From Zhenhengia yiwuensis (GTDB lineage Bacteria; Bacillota; Clostridia; Lachnospirales; Cellulosilyticaceae), in NCBI RefSeq assembly GCF_014384995.1, contig NZ_JACRSY010000020.1, positions 1-64,000 on the forward strand: a stretch of DNA of 64,000 bases, read 5' to 3'. Each line of letters opens with the position of its first letter. The stretch's first letter is position 1. Both the position numbers and the translations under genes were made by a program. Positions 34,799 through 42,578 of the stretch are shown one piece after another. The notes beneath the pieces were generated by a model. The model was not told the DNA's origin. It searched no databases and worked only from the letters and a program-made list of their open reading frames with translations.

Positions 34799-36193
34799 AT
34801 GTCAGACTTAAACAAAGAGTACAAAAGTGCATGGGAAACATACACAGAAGAAGACAAAAAAGCTTTATTTGCTTATGGTGAACGCTATAGAAAATTCATT
34901 TCTGATAATAAAACAGAACGTGAATGTATAAAAAGTATGGTTAAAACAGCCGAAGAAGCTGGATACAGAAATATTGAAGACTGTATTGCAAAAGGTGAAA
35001 GACTTCAAGCTGGAGATAAAGTTTATGCAAATTACAATGATAAAACTTTACTCATGTTCTGCATTGGTCAGGAACATATTGCAAATGGACTTAATCTTTT
35101 AGGCGCACATCTTGATTCACCAAGACTTGACCTTAAACCAAATCCACTTTATGAAGATACAAACTTTGCAATGTTCAAAACACATTACTATGGTGGTGTT
35201 AAAAAGTATCAATGGGTAGCTATGCCACTATCTATCCATGGTATTGTTGCTAAAAAAGATGGTACAGTTGTAGATGTTGTTATTGGTGAAGATGAAACAG
35301 ATCCAGTAGTAGGTATTTCTGACTTACTTATCCACCTTTCAGGTGAACAAATGCAAAAGAAATTAGGAGAAGCTATTGCAGGTGAAGATCTTAACATTTG
35401 TTTAGGTACACTTCCGTTAGAGGGTGAAGAAAAAGATAAAGTAAAAGCAAACATTTTAAAGCTTCTTAATGACAAATACGGCATTACAGAAGAAGACTTT
35501 GTATCAGCTGAAATTCAAATCGTTCCAGCAGGTGCTGCACGTGACTACGGCTTAGATAGAAGTATGGTTATGGGATACGGTCAAGATGACAGAGTATGTG
35601 GCTATGCATCTTTTGAAGCACAACTTGAAGTAGAAAATCCAGCACGTACAACAGGTACAATTCTTGTTGACAAAGAAGAAATCGGTAGCGTGGGGGCTTC
35701 TGGTATGCAATCTAAATTCTTTGAAAATATGGTTGCAGAGCTCATTGGTCTTACAGGTGAGTACTCAGACCTGACTTTAAGAAGAGCTTTAAGTCGCTCA
35801 AAAATGTTATCCTCTGATGTAACAGCAGGACATGATCCTAATTATCCATCTGTTTTAGAAAAAAATAACGCAGCATACTTTGGTAAAGGTGTTGTATTTA
35901 GCAAATATACAGGTTCACGTGGTAAATCAGGTTCAAATGAAGCGAATGCAGAATACGTAGCTTACTTACGTAGAATTATGGAAGAAAATAATGTTATCTG
36001 GCAAACAGCAGAACTTGGACGTATTGATTTAGGTGGCGGTGGTACAATCGCTTACATCTTAGCAAACTACGGTATGGACGTAATTGACTGTGGGGTACCA
36101 GTTCATAGCATGCATGCACCATGGGAAATTACAAGTAAAGTAGACCTTTACGAAATGCGTAAAGCGTATATTGCTTTCTTAAAAAATGCATAA
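34799..36193 (+). CDS. M18 family zinc aminopeptidase
   Basis: 464-residue cytoplasmic metallo-aminopeptidase of the M18 (aspartyl aminopeptidase-like) family, probably forming dodecamers. Metal and catalytic motifs are GAHLDSPRLDLK, a central DDRVCGYA, DKEEIGSVGASG and a late VPVHSMHAPWE. It probably recycles peptides with acidic or bulky N-termini; the exact preference is not clear. The ATG follows AGGAGG. Codon use (GGT, GTA, ACA) suggests strong expression. A cyclophilin gene follows 35 bp later. Confidence 0.92.
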   Translation: MSDLNKEYKSAWETYTEEDKKALFAYGERYRKFISDNKTERECIKSMVKTAEEAGYRNIEDCIAKGERLQAGDKVYANYNDKTLLMFCIGQEHIANGLNLLGAHLDSPRLDLKPNPLYEDTNFAMFKTHYYGGVKKYQWVAMPLSIHGIVAKKDGTVVDVVIGEDETDPVVGISDLLIHLSGEQMQKKLGEAIAGEDLNICLGTLPLEGEEKDKVKANILKLLNDKYGITEEDFVSAEIQIVPAGAARDYGLDRSMVMGYGQDDRVCGYASFEAQLEVENPARTTGTILVDKEEIGSVGASGMQSKFFENMVAELIGLTGEYSDLTLRRALSRSKMLSSDVTAGHDPNYPSVLEKNNAAYFGKGVVFSKYTGSRGKSGSNEANAEYVAYLRRIMEENNVIWQTAELGRIDLGGGGTIAYILANYGMDVIDCGVPVHSMHAPWEITSKVDLYEMRKAYIAFLKNA

Positions 36194-36228
36194 TATTAAA
36201 CTAGAAAAGTAAGAAAGGAAGTTTAAAA

Positions 36229-36753
36229 ATGGAAAACTTAAATCCAATTGTAACCATCACAATGGAAGATGGGAGTATTATCAAAGTAGAACTTTATCCA
36301 GAAATCGCACCAAATACAGTAGCAAACTTCATCAGCCTTGTAAAAAAAGGATTTTATGATGGACTTACTTTCCACCGTGTAATTCGCGGCTTTATGATTC
36401 AAGGTGGATGTCCACAAGGTACAGGTACAGGTGGACCAGGTTACCATATTAAAGGTGAATTCAGTGGAAATGGTGTACAAAACAACTTAAAACATACTAA
36501 AGGAGTTATCTCTATGGCACGTGCTATGGATCCTAACTCAGCAGGTTCACAGTTCTTCATTATGCATGAAGATTCTCCACATCTTGATGGCCAATATGCA
36601 GCATTTGGTAAAGTTGTAGAAGGTATAGATACAGTAGATTATATTGCCACAGTACGCACAAATCCTATGGATAAACCACTTACACCAGTTGTGATTAAAT
36701 CTATGACAGTAGATACAAAAGGTAAAGAATACGACGAACCAGTTAAAAAGTAG
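36229..36753 (+). CDS. Peptidyl-prolyl cis-trans isomerase (cyclophilin)
   Basis: Cytoplasmic cyclophilin of 174 residues with no signal sequence. Family motifs are YPEIAPNTVANFISL, YDGLTFHRVIRGFMIQGG (active-site Arg and Phe), SMARAMDPNSAGSQFFIM and YAAFGKVVEG. It catalyses prolyl isomerisation in folding. It lies between the M18 aminopeptidase and an M19 dipeptidase, a small peptide-handling group. A second, membrane-anchored cyclophilin lies 2.5 kb downstream. Confidence 0.95.
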   Translation: MENLNPIVTITMEDGSIIKVELYPEIAPNTVANFISLVKKGFYDGLTFHRVIRGFMIQGGCPQGTGTGGPGYHIKGEFSGNGVQNNLKHTKGVISMARAMDPNSAGSQFFIMHEDSPHLDGQYAAFGKVVEGIDTVDYIATVRTNPMDKPLTPVVIKSMTVDTKGKEYDEPVKK

Positions 36754-36761
36754 GTGAATAA

Positions 36762-37685
36762 ATGTCTTTTATTGATTTGCACTGTGATACAGCCAGTCTT
36801 ATATTTGAGAACAAGGCCCACCTTAATCGCAATGACTATCATGTAGACATAGAAAAAATGAAAGCATCCCACTATCTTGCACAGTGGTTTGCTTTCTTTA
36901 TTGACATAAAAGGGCTAAAAAATACAGATCCTTTTATCTATTTAAAGGAAATGTATGCATACTTTAAAGCAGAAGTAGAAGCAAATCCGGATACAATATG
37001 TATTGTTTCTACTTATAAGGATTACTTAAAATGCAAGGCAGAAAATAAAATTGCAGCTTTTCTCTCTTTAGAAGAAGGAGAAGCTATAGCAGGTGTGAAT
37101 GATCCTTTAGAAAAGCTTATGGAGCTTGGTGTCACTATGATGACACTTACGTGGAATCATATGAATACATGGGGATACCCCCATTCCATCCTAAAAGGTC
37201 TTACCCCTAAAGGTTGCGAGCTTTTAGAAGGGCTTAATCATACACCCATCCTACTAGATGTCTCCCACTTATCAGAAAGTGCCTTTAAAGATATTACAAG
37301 ACTTTATAAGAAGCCTATTATTGCTTCACATTGCAATGCAAGAAACTATTATGACCATACAAGAAATCTATCAGATGAAGCTATGAAGGTTATTGCAGAA
37401 AGTGGCGGCATTATAGGAACTAACCTCTATAGTTACTTCCTTAATACTTCAAACCATACTTCTATAGAAGATCTACTTAGAAATATGCAATATGTTTATA
37501 ATCAGGTAGGAGAAGAAGCTTTAGCGATTGGAGCAGATTTTGATGGAATGAGTTGTAATTTAGAAGTATGTAATTGCGGAGAAATGGATAAACTTATGGG
37601 TAGCATGACACGTATTTTTCCAATGCGTATCATAGAAAAAATCTGTTATAGTAATGCGGAACGCATCATTCGAGAAAATTTATAA
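36762..37685 (+). CDS. Membrane dipeptidase family protein (M19)
   Basis: 307-residue zinc dipeptidase of the renal-dipeptidase family. Metal ligands are in FIDLHCDTA (His, Asp), LEEGEAIAG (bridging Glu), DVSHLSESAF and ASHCNARNY (His), and IGADFDGM. No signal sequence is seen, so it acts in the cytoplasm, likely on dipeptides (some members accept D-amino acids at the C-terminal side). The start, 9 bp after the cyclophilin stop, has AGGTGA upstream, so they share an operon. Confidence 0.92.
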   Translation: MSFIDLHCDTASLIFENKAHLNRNDYHVDIEKMKASHYLAQWFAFFIDIKGLKNTDPFIYLKEMYAYFKAEVEANPDTICIVSTYKDYLKCKAENKIAAFLSLEEGEAIAGVNDPLEKLMELGVTMMTLTWNHMNTWGYPHSILKGLTPKGCELLEGLNHTPILLDVSHLSESAFKDITRLYKKPIIASHCNARNYYDHTRNLSDEAMKVIAESGGIIGTNLYSYFLNTSNHTSIEDLLRNMQYVYNQVGEEALAIGADFDGMSCNLEVCNCGEMDKLMGSMTRIFPMRIIEKICYSNAERIIRENL

Positions 37686-37693
37686 GCTTTTTC

Positions 37694-37722
37694 TTGGAAA
37701 AAATGTCCACTAATGCTATAAT
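37694..37722 (+). promoter_or_regulatory. Promoter of the Cys/His-rich DUF1292 gene
   Basis: TTGGAA (37694-37699), a 17-bp spacer and a perfect TATAAT (37717-37722). Confidence 0.7.
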
Positions 37723-37760
37723 GGGAATATAGTTCTTTTAATTAAGAAGGGAGAATTACA

Positions 37761-38129
37761 ATGGAAGAAAATAAAACATGTGGATGTTCACACGATGAAG
37801 GTTGCTGCGGTGGCGCTTCACATACTCATGATCATGAAGGATGTGGATGTTCAGGTGGACATGATGAACCAGTAATCTACGTAACATTCGAAGATGAAGA
37901 CAAAGAAGTAGCTTGCGATGTATTAGGAATCTTTGAAGTTGAGGATCAAGAATATATTGCTTTAGCACCACAAGATGAAGAAGAAGTACTTATCTATCGT
38001 TATTCAGAAAACGGAGAAGATATCCAATTAGATGAAATCAACTCTGATGAAGAATACGAAAAAGTAGCTGCTGAATTCGATGATTTATTCTTTGGTGAGT
38101 TAGAAGAAGCTCCAGAAACAGAAGAATAA
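37761..38129 (+). CDS. DUF1292 protein with a Cys/His-rich N-terminus
   Basis: 122 residues in two parts. The first 35 are dense in Cys, His and Gly (CGCSHDEGCCGG, SHTHDHEGCGCSGGH): seven Cys and six His, a probable metal-binding head. The rest is an acidic DUF1292 domain (VIYVTFEDEDKEVACDVLG to YEKVAAEFDDLFFGELEE, quoted in ends). The function of DUF1292 is unknown. The gene has its own promoter, GGGAG before the ATG and its own terminator, so it is a single-gene unit. A role in metal storage, trafficking or sensing is inference only. Confidence 0.8.
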   Translation: MEENKTCGCSHDEGCCGGASHTHDHEGCGCSGGHDEPVIYVTFEDEDKEVACDVLGIFEVEDQEYIALAPQDEEEVLIYRYSENGEDIQLDEINSDEEYEKVAAEFDDLFFGELEEAPETEE

Positions 38130-38132
38130 CTT

Positions 38133-38163
38133 AAAACAGGATACTTAAGTATCCTGTTTTTTT
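38133..38163 (+). terminator. Intrinsic terminator after the DUF1292 gene
   Basis: A 28-bp palindrome (AAAACAGGATACTT and its complement) followed by a T run. Confidence 0.88.
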
Positions 38164-38166
38164 ATG

Positions 38167-38195
38167 TTTACGACTAAGGGGCTTTAACCTATAAT
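38167..38195 (+). promoter_or_regulatory. Candidate promoter abutting the GIY-YIG gene start
   Basis: TTTACG (38167-38172), a 17-bp spacer and a perfect TATAAT (38190-38195). The expected transcription start is at about 38201-38203, i.e. at the ATG, and no ribosome binding site lies between. Confidence 0.5.
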
Positions 38196-38202
38196 AAAGA
38201 CT

Positions 38203-39168
38203 ATGAAAAAGGATACTATACTTAAAAAGAAACTAGAAAATACATTAAATTGTTCAGGTGTTTATAAAATGCTTGACGAAAAAGGTAATATCTTGTATAT
38301 TGGAAAATCTATTGCCTTAAAAAAACGTATTCACTCTTATTTTGCTAAAGAGCTGAATCGCAATAATAAAGTTAAACAAATGGTTAAACGTATAAAGGAT
38401 ATAGAGGTCTATTACACAGACACAGAACTTGATGCACTTCTCTTAGAATGCAAGTGGATTAGACAGTATAAACCGCCTTATAATACGGCTTTAATGCATC
38501 CAGAAAAATATAGTTATTTTACTGCTACAGATGAAGGTTGTATTTTAGAATGGGTGAAAAACAAACCTATGAAAGAGGCATTTATTCTAGGTCCTATGAC
38601 ACATAAAAGCCTTGCAAGAGGTGCTTATGCTTACTTGAAAAAACGTTACCCATATGCAGTTTGTTCTAGAAAAATAGGAAGCTGTATGGATTATGTAACG
38701 GGGAGGTGTAAGGGGTATTGTGCAGATGATCATTATCCATCCTTAACAGCTCAAGTGATAGAGGAACTAAAAAATACAAAAATCATCGAAGAGCAGCTGA
38801 CAAAACAAATGGAAAGACTAGCAGATAACTGGGAATTTGAAAAGGCAAAGGAAGTATATGAGCAATTAAAAGGGCTGAAATATATGAGTAAACTTTATGA
38901 GATGACTACAGTTATACAAGAAGAAACTTATATAGGTAAACTACCTATTCCAGATACTTTTTATTATAAATACTATCTTATTAAAGGTGGTCAGATCGTA
39001 GCTACTTTAAAAGGCGTAGGTGCTGAAGAAGAAGAAATTCTAAAGAAACTACGTAGGATAGGAAGATTGGAACATAAAGTGGTTCTAGAGGTAGATAAAG
39101 AGAATATTGAGACTATAAAAATCATCTATAGCTTTAGAAAGAAAAAAATGAAAGTCTTTAAAGTATAA
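38203..39168 (+). CDS. Free-standing GIY-YIG endonuclease, UvrC/Cho-like
   Basis: 321 residues that align in pattern with the N-terminal half of UvrC. The GIY-YIG domain (about 15-95) has SGVYKMLDEKGNILYIGKS, RIHSYF and ALLLECKWIRQYKPPYN. A central region has cysteines (CSRKIGSCMDYVTGRCKGYC), and a UVR-like helix pair follows (FEKAKEVYEQLKGLKYMS). The C-terminal RNase H-like and helix-hairpin-helix parts of UvrC are absent. It could be a Cho-like 3' nick nuclease; whether it works with UvrAB is unknown. The ATG lacks a clear binding site. Confidence 0.82.
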   Translation: MKKDTILKKKLENTLNCSGVYKMLDEKGNILYIGKSIALKKRIHSYFAKELNRNNKVKQMVKRIKDIEVYYTDTELDALLLECKWIRQYKPPYNTALMHPEKYSYFTATDEGCILEWVKNKPMKEAFILGPMTHKSLARGAYAYLKKRYPYAVCSRKIGSCMDYVTGRCKGYCADDHYPSLTAQVIEELKNTKIIEEQLTKQMERLADNWEFEKAKEVYEQLKGLKYMSKLYEMTTVIQEETYIGKLPIPDTFYYKYYLIKGGQIVATLKGVGAEEEEILKKLRRIGRLEHKVVLEVDKENIETIKIIYSFRKKKMKVFKV

Positions 39169-39221
39169 AATTTGAAACATTTCCCTATACTATAACAAAA
39201 TACAAATGAAAGAGGATTTTT

Positions 39222-39863
39222 GTGAAAAAAGTAGTGTTTTGTTTAAGTATAGTAAGTGTTTTACTGTTTATGTTTATTATGAATAAGTCTATTGAAATCA
39301 GCAATTGGAATGCAGATAACCATCCTATTGCAACAGTGTATTTGAGCAATGATACAAGTTTTAAGGTAGAGCTATATCCTGAAGAAGCTCCTAATACAGT
39401 GAATAATTTTATTTATTTGGCACAGTCTCATTATTATGATGGTACGAAGATTAATCGTATATTGCCAAACTACTTAATTCAAGCAGGGGACCCTATTGGT
39501 AACAAAAAGGGGTTTCCAGGTTATTATATTAAAAGTGAGTGTCGCTACAATGGTGTAAACAACCGTTTAAAACATAAAAAAGGTACACTTTCTATGGCAC
39601 GTAGTGAAACCTTTAATACAGAAGGCAGCCAGTTTTTTATTTTGCTTCAAGATGACTGGCAGTTAGATGGAAAGTATGCAGCCTTTGGACGTATTATAGA
39701 GGGTATGGAATATGTAGTAGAATTAGGAGAGGCCGGAGTCAATGTAGATTATACACCTGTCAAACCTATTCAGATAGATACCATTAAAGTAGAAAATTAT
39801 GAAGCAGTCTATGAGATGCCTAGTGTACTCAGTGTACAGGAAGTTTTAGCTCAAGATGATTAA
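39222..39863 (+). CDS. Membrane-anchored cyclophilin-type peptidyl-prolyl isomerase
   Basis: 213 residues: a single N-terminal membrane segment or signal (about 4-22), then a cyclophilin domain outside the cytoplasm (YPEEAPNTVNNFIYL, YDGTKINRILPNYLIQAG, SMARSETFNTEGSQFFILL, YAAFGRIIEG). The usual FHRV active-site motif reads INRI, so the catalytic Phe-His-Arg is partly changed (Arg kept), and activity may be altered. The start is GTG 39222 with AGAGGA upstream. Its 3' end overlaps the channel gene by 8 bp. Confidence 0.88.
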   Translation: MKKVVFCLSIVSVLLFMFIMNKSIEISNWNADNHPIATVYLSNDTSFKVELYPEEAPNTVNNFIYLAQSHYYDGTKINRILPNYLIQAGDPIGNKKGFPGYYIKSECRYNGVNNRLKHKKGTLSMARSETFNTEGSQFFILLQDDWQLDGKYAAFGRIIEGMEYVVELGEAGVNVDYTPVKPIQIDTIKVENYEAVYEMPSVLSVQEVLAQDD

Positions 39864-40506
39864 GCATCATTATGAATACTTAATTCATTGGTGTATTTCA
39901 CCTACTTTATTTGTAAGTTCTTCCTATAAAAAGAGAGCGCTAACACCAAGAGAACGTGGTAAACGTGTCAGGACACTGAATATTACTTATTTTACTGTAG
40001 CATGTATTTTGTTTACCAGTATTATAATTTTATATATGACACATACTATAACTCATATAAACACCTTTTTAATTGGATTTTATATACTGTGGAGTTTATC
40101 ACGTGTCAATGAAATCTTTATGGCTTTTATGAAAGATGTCTTTGATAAGCTTAACCCTAGAAAACGTAAGAAAAATGGCTTGCAGTACTATGAACGCATT
40201 GCATTAGCTTTAAGGAGCTTTATAGAGCTTATTCTTCATTATGCCATGCTTTACTATTTATTAGATACATGTTTTGTAAGATATGGTCTTTGGAACGGCC
40301 TCTTTAATCAACCACTACGTGACCCGCTTACAGCACTTTATTTTAGTTTAATTACAATCGTATCCATTGGATATGGTGACTATTATCCTATACATCCCAT
40401 TAGTAAGCTTTTGGTGATGTATGAAATTATAAATGGTTTATTATTATTAGCAGTAAGTTTTACCGTTTATGTCGGATTAGATTTAGATGAAAAAGAGGCC
40501 TCTTAG
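39856..40506 (+). CDS. Two-pore-helix type potassium channel (KcsA-like ion channel)
   Basis: 216-residue membrane protein with four hydrophobic segments (about 37-60, 68-88, 112-137, 185-207). A re-entrant pore carries the K+ selectivity filter TIVSIGYGDYYP between the last two. There is no RCK or cyclic-nucleotide domain. The ATG overlaps the end of the membrane cyclophilin gene, so the two are translationally coupled. Potassium selectivity follows from the GYGD filter; gating is unknown. Confidence 0.85.
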   Translation: MIKHHYEYLIHWCISPTLFVSSSYKKRALTPRERGKRVRTLNITYFTVACILFTSIIILYMTHTITHINTFLIGFYILWSLSRVNEIFMAFMKDVFDKLNPRKRKKNGLQYYERIALALRSFIELILHYAMLYYLLDTCFVRYGLWNGLFNQPLRDPLTALYFSLITIVSIGYGDYYPIHPISKLLVMYEIINGLLLLAVSFTVYVGLDLDEKEAS

Positions 40507-40517
40507 CCTCTTTTTTT
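40491..40517 (+). terminator. Intrinsic terminator after the ion channel gene
   Basis: Stem AAAGAGGC (40492-40499) against GCCTCTTT (40506-40513), followed by a T run to 40517; it overlaps the stop codon region. Confidence 0.8.
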
Positions 40518-40531
40518 GTCTGATTCAAAAC

Positions 40532-40560
40532 TTGACAAGTGTTGAAGCATATTTTACAGT
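40532..40560 (+). promoter_or_regulatory. Candidate promoter of the topoisomerase operon
   Basis: Consensus TTGACA (40532-40537), a 17-bp spacer and TACAGT (40555-40560), 34 bp upstream of the start. Confidence 0.55.
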
Positions 40561-40594
40561 ATTAAAATGAGAATAAATTTGCAGGTGATAAAAA

Positions 40595-42562
40595 ATGAAA
40601 AAAGATAATTATGGAAATCAAAGTATTTCCTCGTTAAAAGGTGCTGACAGGGTAAGATTACGTCCAGCAGTTATTTTTGGCTCCGATGGGATTGAGGGAT
40701 GTCAACATTCGGTATTTGAAATTTTATCAAATGCAATTGACGAGGCTAAAGAAGGTTATGGAAGTGTGATTGATGTAACACTTTGCAAAGATCATTCCAT
40801 TATCATACAAGATTACGGAAGAGGGATGCCCCTAGATTATAATGAAAAAGAAGGTCGTTATAACTGGGATCTTATTTTTTGTGAACTTTATGCTGGGGGG
40901 AAATATAACAATAACAGTGGGGAAAACTATGAGTTTAGCTTAGGACTTAATGGTCTAGGTGCTTGTGCGACCCAATATAGTTCAGCCTTTATGGATGTTA
41001 GAGTTTATAGAAATGACTATGAATATGAACTTCACTTTGAAAGAGGTGAAAATATTGGAGGCCTAAGAAAAAATAAGGCAACTTATAAGTCTACAGGAAC
41101 GTGGATTCATTGGAAGCCAGATTCAGAAGTTTTTACAGATATTAGAGTAAGTAGCAGCTACTTTCACAATGTGCTTAAGAGGCAGGCTATTGTTAATAAA
41201 GGCATTAAATTTAACTTTAAAGATGAAATTCTAGAAGAAAAACATGTTTACCTTTATCCAGAAGGGATAGTAGGCTATGCCAAAGAAATAGCAGCTGAAA
41301 AACAGTTTAGTGAACTCATTTTCATGCAACATGAGACAAGAGGGCAAGATAGCCCAGAGAGACCGGAATATAAACTTAAGTTTGAAATTGCTTGCACGTT
41401 TTGTAATGAAGCCAATTTATTAGAGTACTACCATAACTCAAGTTATCTTGAATATGGTGGAGCGCCAGATAAAGCAGTCAAGAATGCTTTTGTCTATTGC
41501 ATAGATCAATATATTAAGAATGAGAACCTTTATAATAAAGATGAGAAGAAAATTACATTTGTAGATATACAAGATAGTCTCATCTTAATTGTCAACTCTT
41601 TTTCAACAGTAACAAGTTATGAGAATCAGACTAAAAAGGCCATTACAAATAAATTTATTCAAGAAGCTATACAGGACTACTTAAAAGACTATTTATCTAT
41701 TTACTTTATTGAAAATAAAGATGAAGCAACACGTATTGCAAAACAAATCCTTATTAATAAACGAAGCCGTGAGAAAGCGGAACGTACACGTATCAATGTA
41801 CGTAAACAGTTAGGTGGTACAATTGATATTACGAATCGTATTAAGAAGTTTGTAGATTGTAGATCAAAAGACCTAAATAAACGTGAGCTTTATATTGTAG
41901 AAGGAGATTCTGCGCTTGGTTCATGTAAATTAGGGCGTAATGCAGAATTTCAAGGTATCATGGCTATTCGAGGGAAAATCTTAAACTGTCTTAAATCAGA
42001 TTATGATAAAATCTTTAAAAGTGATATTATTGTAGATTTGCTTAAGGTATTAGGTTGTGGGGTAGAAATTACGAGTAAACACAACAAAGAGTTGCATACT
42101 TTCGAACTTGAAAATTTAAGATGGCATAAAGTTATTATCTGTACAGATGCCGATGTAGATGGTTATCAGATTCGTACACTTGTATTAACTATGTTGTATG
42201 CTTTAGTGCCAACACTGATTAGAGAAGGTAAAGTTTTCATTGCGGAAACACCACTTTATGAAATCAATACAAAAGATCATACTTACTTTGCTTATTCAGA
42301 TTATGAGAAAACAAAAATCTTAGAATCTCTTAAATGCAAATATACCATCCAACGTTCAAAAGGGCTTGGTGAAAATGATCCAGAGATGATGTGGGAAACA
42401 ACTATGAATCCAGAGACAAGAAGATTGATTCAAGTGATGCCAGAAGATGCTGAGGTTACAAAAGAAGTATTTGAGAGGCTTCTTGGAGATAATTTAGCAG
42501 CCAGAAAAGCATTTATTGCAGAAGTAGGTCATGAGTATTTAGACTTATTGGATATGAGTTAA
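40595..42562 (+). CDS. Type II DNA topoisomerase subunit B (ParE/GyrB-like, divergent)
   Basis: ATPase subunit of a type IIA topoisomerase, 655 residues. The GHKL ATP site is visible in EILSNAIDEAKEGYG, DYGRGMPLDYNEKEG and GLNGLGACATQYSS; the transducer region holds KKAITNKF. The TOPRIM domain follows, with YIVEGDSALGSCKLGRN and TDADVDGYQIRTL. GyrB usually has EGDSAGGSAKQGR and DADVDGAHIRTL, so this copy is divergent at conserved positions. The partner A subunit follows after 16 bp. It is probably a topoisomerase IV or second decatenase rather than the housekeeping gyrase. Confidence 0.9.
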   Translation: MKKDNYGNQSISSLKGADRVRLRPAVIFGSDGIEGCQHSVFEILSNAIDEAKEGYGSVIDVTLCKDHSIIIQDYGRGMPLDYNEKEGRYNWDLIFCELYAGGKYNNNSGENYEFSLGLNGLGACATQYSSAFMDVRVYRNDYEYELHFERGENIGGLRKNKATYKSTGTWIHWKPDSEVFTDIRVSSSYFHNVLKRQAIVNKGIKFNFKDEILEEKHVYLYPEGIVGYAKEIAAEKQFSELIFMQHETRGQDSPERPEYKLKFEIACTFCNEANLLEYYHNSSYLEYGGAPDKAVKNAFVYCIDQYIKNENLYNKDEKKITFVDIQDSLILIVNSFSTVTSYENQTKKAITNKFIQEAIQDYLKDYLSIYFIENKDEATRIAKQILINKRSREKAERTRINVRKQLGGTIDITNRIKKFVDCRSKDLNKRELYIVEGDSALGSCKLGRNAEFQGIMAIRGKILNCLKSDYDKIFKSDIIVDLLKVLGCGVEITSKHNKELHTFELENLRWHKVIICTDADVDGYQIRTLVLTMLYALVPTLIREGKVFIAETPLYEINTKDHTYFAYSDYEKTKILESLKCKYTIQRSKGLGENDPEMMWETTMNPETRRLIQVMPEDAEVTKEVFERLLGDNLAARKAFIAEVGHEYLDLLDMS

Positions 42563-42578
42563 GAAGGGGGAAGAAGAA

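Noticed and set aside
39172..39196. Promoter for the membrane cyclophilin (TTGAAA with TATAAC)
   Set aside because: Spacing is 13 bp, too short for a sigma-A promoter.
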